A DNA stretch of 64,000 bases, from assembly GCA_029339505.1 (NCBI GenBank), contig JAQISU010000163.1, positions 1,426,001 to 1,490,000 of the forward strand, read 5' to 3'. The notes under the pieces were generated by a model, which did not search any database, was not told where the DNA came from, and saw only the letters and a list, made by a program, of their open reading frames with translations. Both the position numbers and the translations under genes were made by a program. Source of the DNA: Unio delphinus. Its lineage: Eukaryota > Mollusca > Bivalvia > Unionida > Unionidae. Below are positions 8,592 to 20,039 of this stretch, piece by piece (the stretch's first letter is position 1; each line of letters starts with the position of its first letter).

Positions 8592-10055
8592 ATGTTCAAA
8601 AGGTCACCCGATCCAGCATTTGATATGGATGCCCCAGTTCTCAAGAATGATTCTGTACGCGATTTTCAATTTTATTCTTATCACGCAGTACAACCAGATC
8701 TCCGATCGCGAATTGAACTTCAAGTTCATGATACCAGTAAATATTTTCTACCGTGTGAGGCATTTATTGAAGTAGAAGGAGAACTTGTAACAAATGTTGC
8801 AGCTGATACCCCATATGACAATAACGCAAATGTCCGAGTTGGTTTTGTTAATAACGGCATAATGGCGTTATTTGAAAGCGCTAGATATCTCATTGATGGA
8901 AAAGAAATTGAATCCATTGACCGTGAAGTTGATGTGGCCACAACAATCATAGGGTTAGCGAGATATTCTGATGATTATACAAGATCAGCGGGTCCATCTA
9001 TGATGTTTGCAAAGGATACCTCTGATAACGCTGATCACCTTCAATTCATTAAAGTGTTAACAGCAAGAGATAATGCAGAAGCCGATCAACAGGAAGCAGC
9101 TAATCCAGAACGTCGAACTAGACCCGGAGCTGCGTTTGATATTCTCGGAGGCGTTAATGGTAATCTCAATTTAGGATTTGCAACACGTGTAGCAACGTTG
9201 CATGGGCAGCGTCGACGATTTTCATGTGCGATTCCACTGCATCATATATTTGGATTCTGTAGAAACGTCCGAAAAGTTATTTATGGAGCTAAACACACAG
9301 TAGCGCTTGTACGAAAGGGTACTGATGATGATGCAATCTGGCGTAATGCTGGGGTTGCTCCCGGTAAAGTCATTTTAACAAAACTATCATTGTGGATGCC
9401 AGTATTAACTCCATCAATCACCGAAGAACAACGACTACTATCATTTATGGACCAAGGAGGAAAGTTGTTGTTAAGTTGGTTATCAGTGACCACGGATATT
9501 AAACAAGACAGTGTTGATGGTACATTCACATGGCACCTGGCATCAAAACAAGGTGTTTCAGCTCCACGTCATATATTCGTAGCGTTACAGAATAATGCGC
9601 GAGTTGGTAATCAAGAACGAAGCCATATGATATTTGATCAGTTAGGTGTTAATGAAGTCTCGCTGAGAATAAACGGACAGCAGGAACCATCCGAGGATAT
9701 ACAACTTGATTACGGTCAGAATCATATTGCACGTGTGTATCATAACCTGTTGTCATATATGTCACGTGATCTAAATGTGGATACTGGTTTGCAAATATCA
9801 CAATTAGATTTCAAAAGCCTCTATCCGATTTATTACTTTTCGCTGGAACATCTTGATTTAACAAGACAATCTGTCGTTGATATACACTTTAGAGCCCGTG
9901 TAACCCGTCCGACTGGTCCACCAGTTGGTGGGGTACCTCCTATCCTTATCCCGAATTATAGAGCGGTTGCTGTCATTCTTAGTGATAAATCAATGCTACT
10001 TGAAGGTGTTGGAGGAAGAATGAGAGTGGTAGATGCACCAGTGGAAAACATGTAA
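8592..10055 (+). CDS. Major capsid protein (hexon-like double jelly-roll)
   Basis: A 487-aa protein matching the Polinton/adintovirus major capsid family in length, layout and conserved blocks: VGFVNNGIMALFESARYLIDGKEIES near residue 75, FSCAIPLHHIFGFC near 210, KVILTKLSLWMPVLTPSI near 260, TFTWHLASKQGVSAPRHIFVALQ near 310, and a C-terminal LYPIYYFSLEHLDLTRQS. Trimers of such proteins form the pseudo-hexagonal capsomers of icosahedral virions. The frame is intact. It stands between the small basic protein and the pX-like gene, the usual neighbourhood. No other copy occurs in the window, so the 33447-41746 element has no capsid gene of its own. I am confident of the family; the fold is inferred. 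Confidence 0.85.
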   Translation: MFKRSPDPAFDMDAPVLKNDSVRDFQFYSYHAVQPDLRSRIELQVHDTSKYFLPCEAFIEVEGELVTNVAADTPYDNNANVRVGFVNNGIMALFESARYLIDGKEIESIDREVDVATTIIGLARYSDDYTRSAGPSMMFAKDTSDNADHLQFIKVLTARDNAEADQQEAANPERRTRPGAAFDILGGVNGNLNLGFATRVATLHGQRRRFSCAIPLHHIFGFCRNVRKVIYGAKHTVALVRKGTDDDAIWRNAGVAPGKVILTKLSLWMPVLTPSITEEQRLLSFMDQGGKLLLSWLSVTTDIKQDSVDGTFTWHLASKQGVSAPRHIFVALQNNARVGNQERSHMIFDQLGVNEVSLRINGQQEPSEDIQLDYGQNHIARVYHNLLSYMSRDLNVDTGLQISQLDFKSLYPIYYFSLEHLDLTRQSVVDIHFRARVTRPTGPPVGGVPPILIPNYRAVAVILSDKSMLLEGVGGRMRVVDAPVENM

Positions 10056-10085
10056 ACGATTTAGAATCAATCAATTATGTATAAC

Positions 10086-10547
10086 ATGTCATATAGTGCT
10101 ATTAGTGTTGCGTTAACTCCCGGTCAATTAAAAAAATTGCAATCGGAATCAGCTAAAAAATGTGGAACCACAATCACGTTGAAACCCAACCAAATGACTG
10201 GTGGTGCAAATAAATTATCACTGACAACTCGTCAAATAAAACATTTCAATGATGCACTTGCAGCCAAAAAAGGTGTTCAGATTACTCTTTCTGCGGCTGC
10301 TATCAAAAATATGATTAAAACAGGCGGTATATTTCCATTGTTAGCTGCGATTCCAGCATTGATTGCAGCAGCAGCCCCAGCGGTGGCTAAAGCGGCAGCG
10401 TTAGGAGCCGTTGGTACTGCAGCAGGAATGGCACTAAAGAAAGCAACTGGGAAAGGATATAAAAAAAAGGGAAAGGGTCTAAGACTACCAGGAACCCCGT
10501 ATTCGTGGTACAGCGGAAAGGGTCTAAGACTAGGACCGGTTTATTAA
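10086..10547 (+). CDS. pX/pVI-like core or membrane-active peptide precursor
   Basis: A 150-odd residue precursor. The N-terminal third carries two related modules (VALTPGQLKKLQ, SLTTRQIKHFNDAL). Then come QMTGGANK, a perfect match to the adenain site (M-x-G-G before any residue), a long Ala-rich hydrophobic helix (FPLLAAIPALIAAAAPAVAK) and a basic tail with two GKGLRL repeats. Cleavage at the Gly-Gly would release a hydrophobic-basic fragment, as with adenovirus pVI/pX. I choose ATG 10086 over 10077 only because the conserved part starts there; either is possible. It overlaps the start of the protease frame. Confidence 0.65.
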   Translation: MSYSAISVALTPGQLKKLQSESAKKCGTTITLKPNQMTGGANKLSLTTRQIKHFNDALAAKKGVQITLSAAAIKNMIKTGGIFPLLAAIPALIAAAAPAVAKAAALGAVGTAAGMALKKATGKGYKKKGKGLRLPGTPYSWYSGKGLRLGPVY

Positions 10548-10558
10548 TTGGAGAGTCT

Positions 10559-11056
10559 ATGACTCAGGAACCTATGGTTCCCAAATCTTCGATGGTTCCC
10601 ATGTCCAATTTTGATTTACTCGATGCTGCTAAAAAACTCGCGATTAAAAACTTCAGAGGTGTCTTTATGAAAGATCAATTACCACATCAACCAAACAGCG
10701 TTGAAACCGGAATCATTAATTTAGATAACAGCAACGGACCTGGAACTCACTGGGTTGCATACGCTATTGATCCACGTGGGATTGTTTATTTCGATTCATA
10801 TGGATTAGCCCCACCAAAAGAGTTTATGCGTTATATAAAAACCCTTCCAATGAAGACTTGGTATTCTACGCTACCAACACAACAAATGAATGACCCACCA
10901 ATATGTGGCAGCGAAGTATTAAATGTCCTTAACGCTATTTCTAATTCCTTGAGTAATCCAAGCGGAAAACCACCACATATTGTCGTTAATGAATACACTA
11001 GTAATCGCTGGAGAAAATCGAAGATTTTTCAACGAAGTCGTCAAAAACGATTTTAG
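10559..11056 (+). CDS. Adenain-type cysteine protease (maturation protease)
   Basis: Virion maturation protease of the adenovirus/Polinton (Ulp1-like, C5) family. The catalytic His is in GTHWVAYAID, the Asp in GIVYFDSYGLAPP, the oxyanion Gln in the TQQMNDPP region and the Cys in PICGSEVLNVL, in the H-D-Q-C order of the family. Length (about 165 aa) fits. The open frame starts at 10505 inside the previous gene; likely starts are ATG 10559 or the later ATG 10601 (MSNFDLLDAAKKLAI). It probably cleaves the pX-like, small basic and 7003-8058 proteins, which carry L/M/I-x-G-G or I-x-G-x-G sites. Confidence 0.88.
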   Translation: MTQEPMVPKSSMVPMSNFDLLDAAKKLAIKNFRGVFMKDQLPHQPNSVETGIINLDNSNGPGTHWVAYAIDPRGIVYFDSYGLAPPKEFMRYIKTLPMKTWYSTLPTQQMNDPPICGSEVLNVLNAISNSLSNPSGKPPHIVVNEYTSNRWRKSKIFQRSRQKRF

Positions 11057-11080
11057 AGAGAGAAAGAGTTTTACAATAAC

Positions 11081-12028
11081 ATGATTGATATTTGGGGGAG
11101 ATCTTTGAAACCCAAACCCGATGGCACTGCACCACATGATTCTGTCAAGGATATAAAAAAAATAATTGAAGATGAAATCGCTGAGACGTTGAACTTAACA
11201 AATGTTGATCCTAATGAAATAGTTGTATTTCAAGACAAACAGGGTAAATTGAAAACTAGTGATGTGTCGTTGGATGATATTTTAGTTAAACAACGAAACG
11301 CAATCGAGAATACTATCGCGTTATTTTCCGATCAGGGTAAATTGAAAACCAGTAATATTTCTCTGGATGATATTTTGGTTAAACAACAAAACGCAATCGA
11401 GGATACTATCGCGCTATTTTCCGATCAGGGTAAACTCAAACCGGGTGTACTCGTTTCGACGATTACAGATCGATTAAAAACTCTCAACGATGAGTTAAAC
11501 AATTCTGTGTTTGTACTAACAACACTTGAATCTAGAATTGAAGAAAACGGAAAACAGTTTATATCATTTCGTAGAAATATCATTGATAAATTTATTGGAA
11601 CCCCGTTAGATAAAATTGAAATAAAACTCCCTGATATTAAAAAATCCATCGATGAGACGAAAAACTTCATCGAAGCCATCAAAGGTGATTTTTCGAGGAT
11701 GATAACAATCATTGAAAAAACAAAAATTCCTCATGAGAAAACCAACAACGTAGTAAACACGATCCAACACGGATCATTTGCGTGGACACCTACAAACAAC
11801 AAATTAGATATCACTGCAACCGTCAAGGGTATTTATCGATTAACACTAGTAACACCATTGACTCAATTTAATATTTCATCGTCCAGTTCATCCGGGGTCA
11901 ATAATACGATTTCAACGATCATCGACAAGGATACAACTGAAAAGTTCACTATAACAGCTACTGATAAAAATTTGATTAGGGTTTCAGCAACCTGGTATGT
12001 GGAATTCGTAGCGGATTTAAGTAAATAA
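11081..12028 (+). CDS. Fibre-like protein with coiled coil and 31-aa repeats
   Basis: A 315-aa protein. Residues ~50-125 hold two and a half copies of a 31-residue repeat (DQGKLKTS...LDDILVKQ...AIE), nearly identical at DNA level. A helical, coiled-coil-like stretch follows (to ~225), and a beta-rich C-terminal domain of ~90 residues (FAWTPTNNKLDITATVKGIY through VSATWYVEFVADLSK) resembles a small trimeric head. Shaft plus head suggests a fibre or spike, and repeat number could set shaft length (inference). It follows the protease by 24 bp on the same strand. I do not recognise a close family. Confidence 0.6.
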   Translation: MIDIWGRSLKPKPDGTAPHDSVKDIKKIIEDEIAETLNLTNVDPNEIVVFQDKQGKLKTSDVSLDDILVKQRNAIENTIALFSDQGKLKTSNISLDDILVKQQNAIEDTIALFSDQGKLKPGVLVSTITDRLKTLNDELNNSVFVLTTLESRIEENGKQFISFRRNIIDKFIGTPLDKIEIKLPDIKKSIDETKNFIEAIKGDFSRMITIIEKTKIPHEKTNNVVNTIQHGSFAWTPTNNKLDITATVKGIYRLTLVTPLTQFNISSSSSSGVNNTISTIIDKDTTEKFTITATDKNLIRVSATWYVEFVADLSK

Positions 12029-12032
12029 CTAA

Positions 12033-12065
12033 ATTGAAAGGAAAATCGTTCAGATTTCACAAATG
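12033..12065 (+). promoter_or_regulatory. Diverged leader motif, copy 3
   Basis: ATTGAAAGGAAAATCG followed by TTCAGATTTCACAAATG: same order and spacing as the motifs at 6975 and 8071, again ending in an ATG (12063), in front of the broken membrane-protein gene. Confidence 0.5.
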
Positions 12066-12973
12066 AAAACGCTAGTGTTTTTAAAATAAAAATGATTTCA
12101 TCAACGCAATGTCGCTATGATCAATCAATCAATCAATCCTCTCTGCGCCGTCTGGTGCTTGAGGCAACAGCAAGGGAGCACCATTTCCGTCTGTCGGCAG
12201 CTATTGCAGGGGCGATCTGATAGGTGAGGCCTCTGGTCTTAAGGTCTCTCTCCACTGTTCGTCGCCAGGTCTCTTTGGGTCTGCCGCGGTTCCTTTTACC
12301 CTGTGGGATCCATCTCAGTGCCACCCTTGGTAGTGAGTCAGGAGGCATTCTGCAGACATGGCCGAGCCATCTCCATCGCCGAGTTGAAATGATCTCAGAG
12401 ATGGTGCTTGCACCCGCTCTGTGCCGAAGTTCCTCATTTGAGATCATTGTCGCTATGATCAGGTCAGAGAATTTCAGAATAGACTCAAAACCCTCACTGA
12501 GGAGTATCAAATAAAAATAAAAAAAATACCGACGAAGAATTACCGCAATTGATGTTATTATATACTCGGTGTCAAGCGTTCTCACTGGCGCCGGAATAAT
12601 ACTTGCATCGGTTACAATGATTGCCCCGGTCGTAGTTCCAATTTGCATTTCTGCGGTGGCTACAATCGGGGGTATATCAACCGGGATAGCAAAAAAGATA
12701 TCATGCAGCCAGAGTAAACTGCAGAATTACTTAATTCAATTTCATATTGCATCAACCGCATATTCGCAATTATCATTGATGATATCGTCGTCACTCGATA
12801 ATAAAATTATAACAGATAGTGAATTCTCAGCGATGGTCAGTATTTTTGATTCCGCGATATCGAAATTAGAGCGACAACATGAATATAATAACAATGACAA
12901 CACCGATGGAATTAGAAAACACGAACCCAAAAACCAGAATGATCTCAATAACCTCAACCATACCAAATTGTGA
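12063..12973 (+). pseudogene. Small hydrophobic membrane-type protein, split by a LINE insertion
   Basis: A conserved Polinton-like virus gene type: an N-terminal charged helix, a central Gly/Ala-rich hydrophobic segment (TGAGIILASVTMIAPVVVPI and CISAVATIGGISTGIAKKI) and a C-terminal helix ending with a KIITDSEFSAMVSIFD-type block. The N-terminal part can be read from ATG 12092 up to the insertion and continues in the same phase beyond it, but then leaves phase near 12545; the C-terminal frame is 12569-12973. A 324-bp LINE fragment (12124-12447) lies inside. Its C-terminal coding DNA was also duplicated (12819 onward). Clearly disrupted. The original product was probably a virion membrane-active or inner protein (inference). 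Confidence 0.6.
12124..12447 (-). mobile_element. 5'-truncated LINE fragment inserted in a viral gene
   Basis: Minus-strand 3' end of a non-LTR retrotransposon. It encodes the typical C-terminal block (RRWRWLGHVCRMP, LPRVALRWIPQGKR, GRPKETWRRTVE) and ends in a (TGAT)n-type tail, seen on + as TCAATCAATCAATC. It is flanked by a 14-bp target duplication TGTCGCTATGATCA at 12110-12123 and 12448-12461. It is a later host-genome insertion into the integrated virus; a related copy is at 45664-45827. Confidence 0.92.
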
Positions 12974-13135
12974 GTTCTTAGTGATGGTCAGTATTTATGA
13001 TTCCGCGGTGTCAAAATTAGAGCGACAACATGAATATAATAACAATGACGACACCGATGGAATTACTTCAACAAATAGTGGAGAACACGAACCCAGTACA
13101 AACAAGTATGATATCAATAACATCAACGGAACCCG
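12819..13135 (+). repeat. 151-bp tandem duplication before the penton-like gene
   Basis: Sequence from 12819 (GTGAATTCTCAG) recurs from 12970 (GTGAGTTCTTAG) with small changes and one ~16-bp insertion. The duplication copies the end of the membrane-protein gene and the start of the next gene, including ACCTCAAC/ACATCAAC near each penton-like start. The first copy is a decaying relic. Confidence 0.85.
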
Positions 13136-14397
13136 AGTTTAGTGTGAATTTCCCTAGCCCAGTCCCCGTGAAGGAGATAGCGCTAGCAAAACTACGAGTG
13201 TATCACAGTTGGCCTAATATCAGATCAAAATCATTTGGTGGTCAACAACCGAATAATTCACTGGTATTTGCAAATAAGAATAAAGACGACGGAACCCCAG
13301 ACTGGAACGTCGTTTCGATACCAACAGGGTCATACCAAATCGAACAAATCAATAATGAATTCGCGCGTAGAATAAAATCGATTACTGGAACAGAATCGAA
13401 AATCGCTATAACAGTTCATGAGCCGACGCTATCATCCGCAATTGAGATAAACACAGAAGGATACGTCGTAGATATCTATCAGAGTTCTATTAGAACCGTA
13501 CTAGGATGGCCTGAATTACCACCAAGGGGGAAAACCGTTGATTTACCAGAACCACAAAAAACTGATTATATCACCGACAGAATAAAACCTGATAATCCAA
13601 TAAAGAGTTATAGCGATTATGATAAATTGTATTTTTTTATTGAATTGGTAGATCCTCCCACTAAGAAGATCTACCACATTCTTCAACCGGATGACCCCAC
13701 TGTAAATTTCGGAGCGATGAATAGCGATATTTCGTTGTTGTTTATATCCCTTAGATCCGGCACACTCACCCAAGATGAATTTATCAGCGTTGTAGAAACA
13801 TGTAACAAAATCATCAATGACATGGAAACATTTTATGCGCAAATCATTCAAGAGGTATTAGGTGAAAGTAATCCTAAAACAAGAGATATTTTTGCAACAG
13901 ACTATAAAATCTCCGTGAAGGATATTCCGACATTCAAACTACCAGGATATAACGTACCAGAACTAAAAAAACTTCTCAATGATGCCATCGATGTTGGGTT
14001 TAAAATAATTCATGATACGTGGAAAAAAACAGTATCACCGGAAATAAAAATCCTCAAACACAATAATGACCCAGATGGTGGTGGCAGGCATATTGCTCCG
14101 TTCAACGTGAATATATCCTCAGTGATTGCGCTCAATTTAGTATGTGATGTTATCGAAGGAAGCTATCAGATTAATCTCGAACGATCAAATCAAGCTCAGC
14201 AAGGATATATTCTTTATTCGTTTGCACCAACAGCTCCTCCAGGATTTTTAATAATTGAGTCTCCGGTTAATCCTGTCTACATGCGATGCCATAATAATTC
14301 GTTAACGAGAATTAATTTCAAACTCACAGATCAGTCCAATAATCTAATTGATCTACAAGAAGAGGTGTTAGCGATTAGTCTGTTTGTGAGATCCTAA
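13108..14397 (+). CDS. Penton-like/minor capsid virion protein of the adintovirus-like element
   Basis: About 429 aa. The N-terminal beta-type domain (FSVNFPSPVPVKEIALAKL, VVSIPTGSYQIEQINNEF) and the C-terminal domain (VIALNLVCDVIEGSYQINLE, RINFKLTDQSNNLIDLQEE) match a virion protein found next to capsid genes in many Polinton-like viruses, proposed as a penton or minor capsid component. I start at ATG 13108 (MISITSTEPEFS), because the relatives at 40118 and 51001 start with the same block; the open frame reaches back to 13030 through duplicated DNA. The copy at 40118-41407 is nearly identical except for one patch near residues 170-210. Alternative: spike or receptor-binding protein. Last gene before the element end. 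Confidence 0.75.
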   Translation: MISITSTEPEFSVNFPSPVPVKEIALAKLRVYHSWPNIRSKSFGGQQPNNSLVFANKNKDDGTPDWNVVSIPTGSYQIEQINNEFARRIKSITGTESKIAITVHEPTLSSAIEINTEGYVVDIYQSSIRTVLGWPELPPRGKTVDLPEPQKTDYITDRIKPDNPIKSYSDYDKLYFFIELVDPPTKKIYHILQPDDPTVNFGAMNSDISLLFISLRSGTLTQDEFISVVETCNKIINDMETFYAQIIQEVLGESNPKTRDIFATDYKISVKDIPTFKLPGYNVPELKKLLNDAIDVGFKIIHDTWKKTVSPEIKILKHNNDPDGGGRHIAPFNVNISSVIALNLVCDVIEGSYQINLERSNQAQQGYILYSFAPTAPPGFLIIESPVNPVYMRCHNNSLTRINFKLTDQSNNLIDLQEEVLAISLFVRS

Positions 14398-14435
14398 AGA
14401 CTTGATCAAATCATTTATTATTTTTATTAACCTGT

Positions 14436-14700
14436 AGCAGCAGAGAGGGTGGATGACAACAAGTTGCGACCAAAATTGATTAAAAAATCGTAAAAGTCTC
14501 CGTTTTCATTTTTTTTAGTTAAAATGAGATTTCGTAGGGAAGGCTCGTTAAAATTTCAATCATTTTTTTGTCAAAAAACGTTGCAGGGTTTTCCCCTGAG
14601 ACATTTTTTTTGGTTAAAATGAGATCGTAGGAAGGATCGTTTTAATGATTCAATCAAAATTTTGTCTGAAAACGTTGTAGGGTTCACCCTCTCTGCTGCT
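14436..14700. repeat. Right terminal unit of the adintovirus-like element
   Basis: Starts AGCAGCAGAGAGGGTG (14436-14451) and ends with the inverse, CACCCTCTCTGCTGCT (14685-14700). Inside are two ~97-bp tandem copies of a unit with TTAAAATGAGAT and AACGTTG-AGGGTT. The terminal GCAGCAGAG is shared with 33448 and 41737-41746 and, diverged, with 49668. I take 14700 as the element's outer edge; the inward-facing copy at 14436 is unusual. Confidence 0.75.
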
Positions 14701-14706
14701 GTTTAA

Positions 14707-14819
14707 TAGGTTATTTAAACATTAACTCGTACATATAACGAGTTTAAACATTTAAAAACGGTTTATATAACGAGTTTAACGTTAATAAACAGTTTGCGTA
14801 ACTAATTTAAACATTAATA

Positions 14820-14903
<84 letters not shown>

Positions 14904-16168
14904 CGAGTTTAAACATTACTAAACGGTTTATATATCGAGCATAACATTAATAAACAGTATATATATATAACGAGTTTAGACATTAATGAACCGTTGATAT
15001 AACGAGCTTGACATTAATAAACAGTTTGCATAACTAATTGAACCATTAATAAACATTTTTTTATGGAATTTAAACATTAATAAACTCTTTTCATAACTAC
15101 TTTAAACATTAATAGACAGTATTTTCACGAGTTTAAACATTACAAAACGGTTTATATAACGAATTTAAACATTAGTAAACAGTTTATATAACACGTCTAA
15201 CATGAATAAACAGTTTACATAACGATTCTAATATTAAAAAACAGTTTATATAACGAGTTTAATCATTAATAAACGGTTTCTATAACGAGATTAACATTAA
15301 TAAACAGTTTGCCTAACTAATTCAAATATTAATAAACGGTTTCTATAACGAGTTTAAAATTAATAAACAGTTTTATAACTAATTTAAACTTTAATAACCA
15401 GTTTATATAACGAGTTTAAAAATATGTTGACAGTTTATATAACGAGTTTAAAAATATGTTGACAGTTTATATAACGAGTCTAACATTAATAAACAGTTTA
15501 TATAATGATTATAACATTAATTAACAGTTTATATAACAAGTGTAAACATTAATTATTTTTATAACTAATTTAAACGTTAATAAACAGTTTAAATAACGAG
15601 TTTAACATTACTAAACAGTTTATATAACGAGTCTAACATTAATAAACATTTTATATAACGAGTTTATATTTAATAAACTGCTTTTATAAGGTTTTTTTAA
15701 ACATTAATAAACAGTAATTATAACAAGTTTAAACATTAGAAAAATGTTTATATAACGATTTTAACATCAATAAACAGTTTATATTACGAGTCTAACATTA
15801 TTAAACAGTTTATATAACGAGTTTAACATTAATGATCTATTTATATAACGAGTTTAACATGAATAAATATTTTATAGAACGAGTTTAAAAATTAATAAAC
15901 TGTTTTTATAACTAATTTAAACATTAATAACTGTTTATATAACGAGTTTAACGTTAATAAACAGTTTATATAACGAGTTTAAACAATTATAAACAATTTA
16001 TACACCGAATTTATCATTAAAAATAGTTTATATAACTAGTTTAACATTAATAAACAGTTTGTATTACTAATTTAAACATTAATAAACAGTTTATATTACG
16101 AGTTTAACATTAATAAACGGTTTGTATAACGATTTTAAACATTAATGAACTGTTTATCTAACGAGTTT
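14707..16168. repeat. ~30-bp minisatellite (TATAACGAGTTTAA family)
   Basis: About 45 degenerate copies of a unit built on ATTAATAAACAGTTTATATAAC plus GAGTTTAAAC, interrupted by a pure (TA)n block at 14823-14902. No coding capacity. It begins within a few bases of the viral terminus. Confidence 0.95.
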
Positions 16169-17734
16169 AAAGAGGTATAAAGGTCCGCTTAATGATAAAA
16201 TAATTAAAATATTCTACAAACATCAAACACTTAGTTTGTTTCCGCTCATTTGTTTAACTATTATTTTAATGAGAAGATTGGTTATTCACTTCACTTGATA
16301 AGTATATCTTTTCGAATTATTTTGTTATTGGGACTCTAATGCTGATCCACTGAAATTATTGAATTTCACCAGTGATTTTTTTATATATCGCTTTTTTGTT
16401 ATTTAATACTAGTTTTTGGAATATCATTTATTATCGCGTGTCAAGAAATACAGGGAAATTAATGAGAGAACACGTAAATTGTATTACATTAATTTATTTA
16501 TTGACAAATATGACATGTTCAGACTTGAACAAATCCTTTAATTTTCATTTTCAGAGTTTCTGTTACCTATAAAATTGGATATAGAATTTCATGACATACA
16601 AGTATCTACTGTAGTGGCCATAATTTGTTTTGGGACTTTGTCTGTTTTAAGACGATATTCTATAAACCACACCATTGCAATCAATTCAAAGTTGGAATCA
16701 AATGGTTGCTCGAGTCCTGAAATCTACACGAAAGTGAGCGCAAAGGAATGTAATGAATAGGGCGACGTTATTATATATTGACAAAAATGGTATCATGGAG
16801 TTTAGAGAATATTTTATATTCGTCCTATTCAGAGATTCGAACCCAGGTCGGCGGGTCACAATCACATTTCTTGCACGCACCAATCCATATCCTCCCGCGA
16901 CCATGCAAACATCCACAGAAAAGGATTGAATAAACTCGTTGGTATAAGCATTCGTGATTTCACCCGAATGACAACTCATCAATGGACCTCTTTCACATTA
17001 CGCGTTTCTGACGTTTTGCCGTTCCTGATTTCGAGCGTTAAATATCACAACGAGGCTATCACTGCTGTGAGGATGTTCTTTATATTGCCTTCGATGAGGA
17101 GATTGGAATTCAAAAGTCTGCTTCATATCGTCACATCATATACTTAAAGCGTTGATAAAAATGTATGATCATTAATAGTAATTATAATAATAAAATAATA
17201 ATAATAATAATTAACAATAATAAAACTATTCCTCAATATGATTTTTAAAAAAAATACTCTCACACAGCCAAGCAAACGAGAAGTTTTTGTTTTGGAATGT
17301 AGTTTAAATTATTTTGCACTAAACCAAGTTAAGCAAGTTCTTTTTAAGTTTTAATAACATTTGTCGCTAATGTTTAGAGGTATATACAGCTTAGCTATCA
17401 AAGCACGTTTCACGGACACAAATAAGATGTGTTCCTTGCCACTTTAATCTCAATTACGTGTCTTTCAACCAAAACTGAAAACGCAGTTTCTTTTTACAAA
17501 ATTTGTTCCTTTTATCACTGTTTTTGTTTTCTCTACCAAACAGTCATACACACTCATATATCTGATGAAAAGTTTATACGTATATTTTTCTTTGCATTTC
17601 CAGTCCAATGAGCGTTCACGGACAGCCATAACGGATTGTGAAATGTTAGATGTTAACATCATACCTAAACCTTGTAATGCCAATATACTTTTGCAAATCT
17701 CCCAGAAGTGAGCGCATTGTTTTGGAATTGCGAA
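16169..17734. other. Host intergenic DNA
   Basis: AT-rich, no supported gene. Around 16825-16905 the minus strand carries a tRNA-like B box (GGGTTCGAATCTC), a likely SINE scrap. Short frames here have no recognisable domain. Confidence 0.6.
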
Positions 17735-17889
17735 ATTTTGCGAGATAACAAGAGAGCGTTATTTGCGAGATAACAAGAGAGCGTTATTTGCGAGATAACA
17801 AGAGAGCGTTTTTTGCGAGATAACAAGAGAGCGTTATTTGCGAGATAACAAGAGAGCGTTATTTGCGAGATAACAAGAGAGCGTTATTT
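17735..17889 (+). repeat. 25-bp minisatellite, 6 copies
   Basis: Unit TTTGCGAGATAACAAGAGAG plus CGTTA, nearly perfect over six copies. Non-coding. Confidence 0.95.
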
Positions 17890-18535
17890 TCAGGCATTGT
17901 GAAACTGATCCATTAAGCTTCATCCAGTTCTATGACAAAAATAACAACATATATAAATTAATACAAATAGGTACAAATATATGCCAGACAGTTCGAATCT
18001 CTGTAGGGTACGAATTGAAAATATTCTCTAACTTACACATAAATCAAGAATCTACAAGAAACCCTCTTGTCATGCCAACTTCATATTTCTTATTCTCGTA
18101 AGTCCATATATTCATGCGAATGATTAAAATGTGGGATTACGTAAATATCTTTATCAGTACACAAAGTCTAGGGTGCAGACACTAGGGCCAGGGTATATCA
18201 GCGCAGGAGGTTAAATGGTATTGCCATTAAAACACTGAACGACTTCATTAGCATAAGAAGTGGAAACACATGTAAGAAGCGATCAAGGTGAGTAGTTCAA
18301 AATAAACTTTTGTTCCGCTGAAAAACATATAAAGTTTCTGGATTTATCAATTTAGATCATTCAAGTTAAATCCCGATTACGAAAATTGGTCGAGAACATT
18401 AAATTAATTTCATTGTAATTGTAAAGTTTTGAAACCGATCGGAAAGAGCTAGTAAACTTTGATACTAGTGAAGTTGTGATTGCTTTCTAATTTATCCGCA
18501 TCATACAAGGTGTGATCAAATATTACACCCAATGG
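17890..18535. other. Host intergenic DNA
   Basis: No gene, RNA or repeat that I can support. Confidence 0.5.
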
Positions 18536-18618
18536 TTGAGTTCATTGTACCCAATGGTTGAGTTCATTGTACCCAATGGTTGAATTCATTGTACCCAATG
18601 GCTGAGTTCATTGTACAA
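18536..18618 (+). repeat. 22-bp minisatellite, 4 copies
   Basis: Unit TACCCAATGGTTGAGTTCAT repeated four times with single-base changes. Confidence 0.9.
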
Positions 18619-20033
<1,415 letters not shown>

Positions 20034-20039
20034 ACTTAC

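Noticed and set aside
12224..12514. Plus-strand frame over the LINE fragment
   Set aside because: Antisense of the LINE C-terminal coding block.
14707..16168. CRISPR-like array of short repeats
   Set aside because: Units are contiguous and degenerate with no unique spacers, in eukaryotic DNA; a minisatellite.
16926..17147. Short frames in host intergenic DNA
   Set aside because: Random-length open frames with no domain or splice context.
17735..17889. CRISPR-like 25-bp repeats
   Set aside because: Tandem without spacers.
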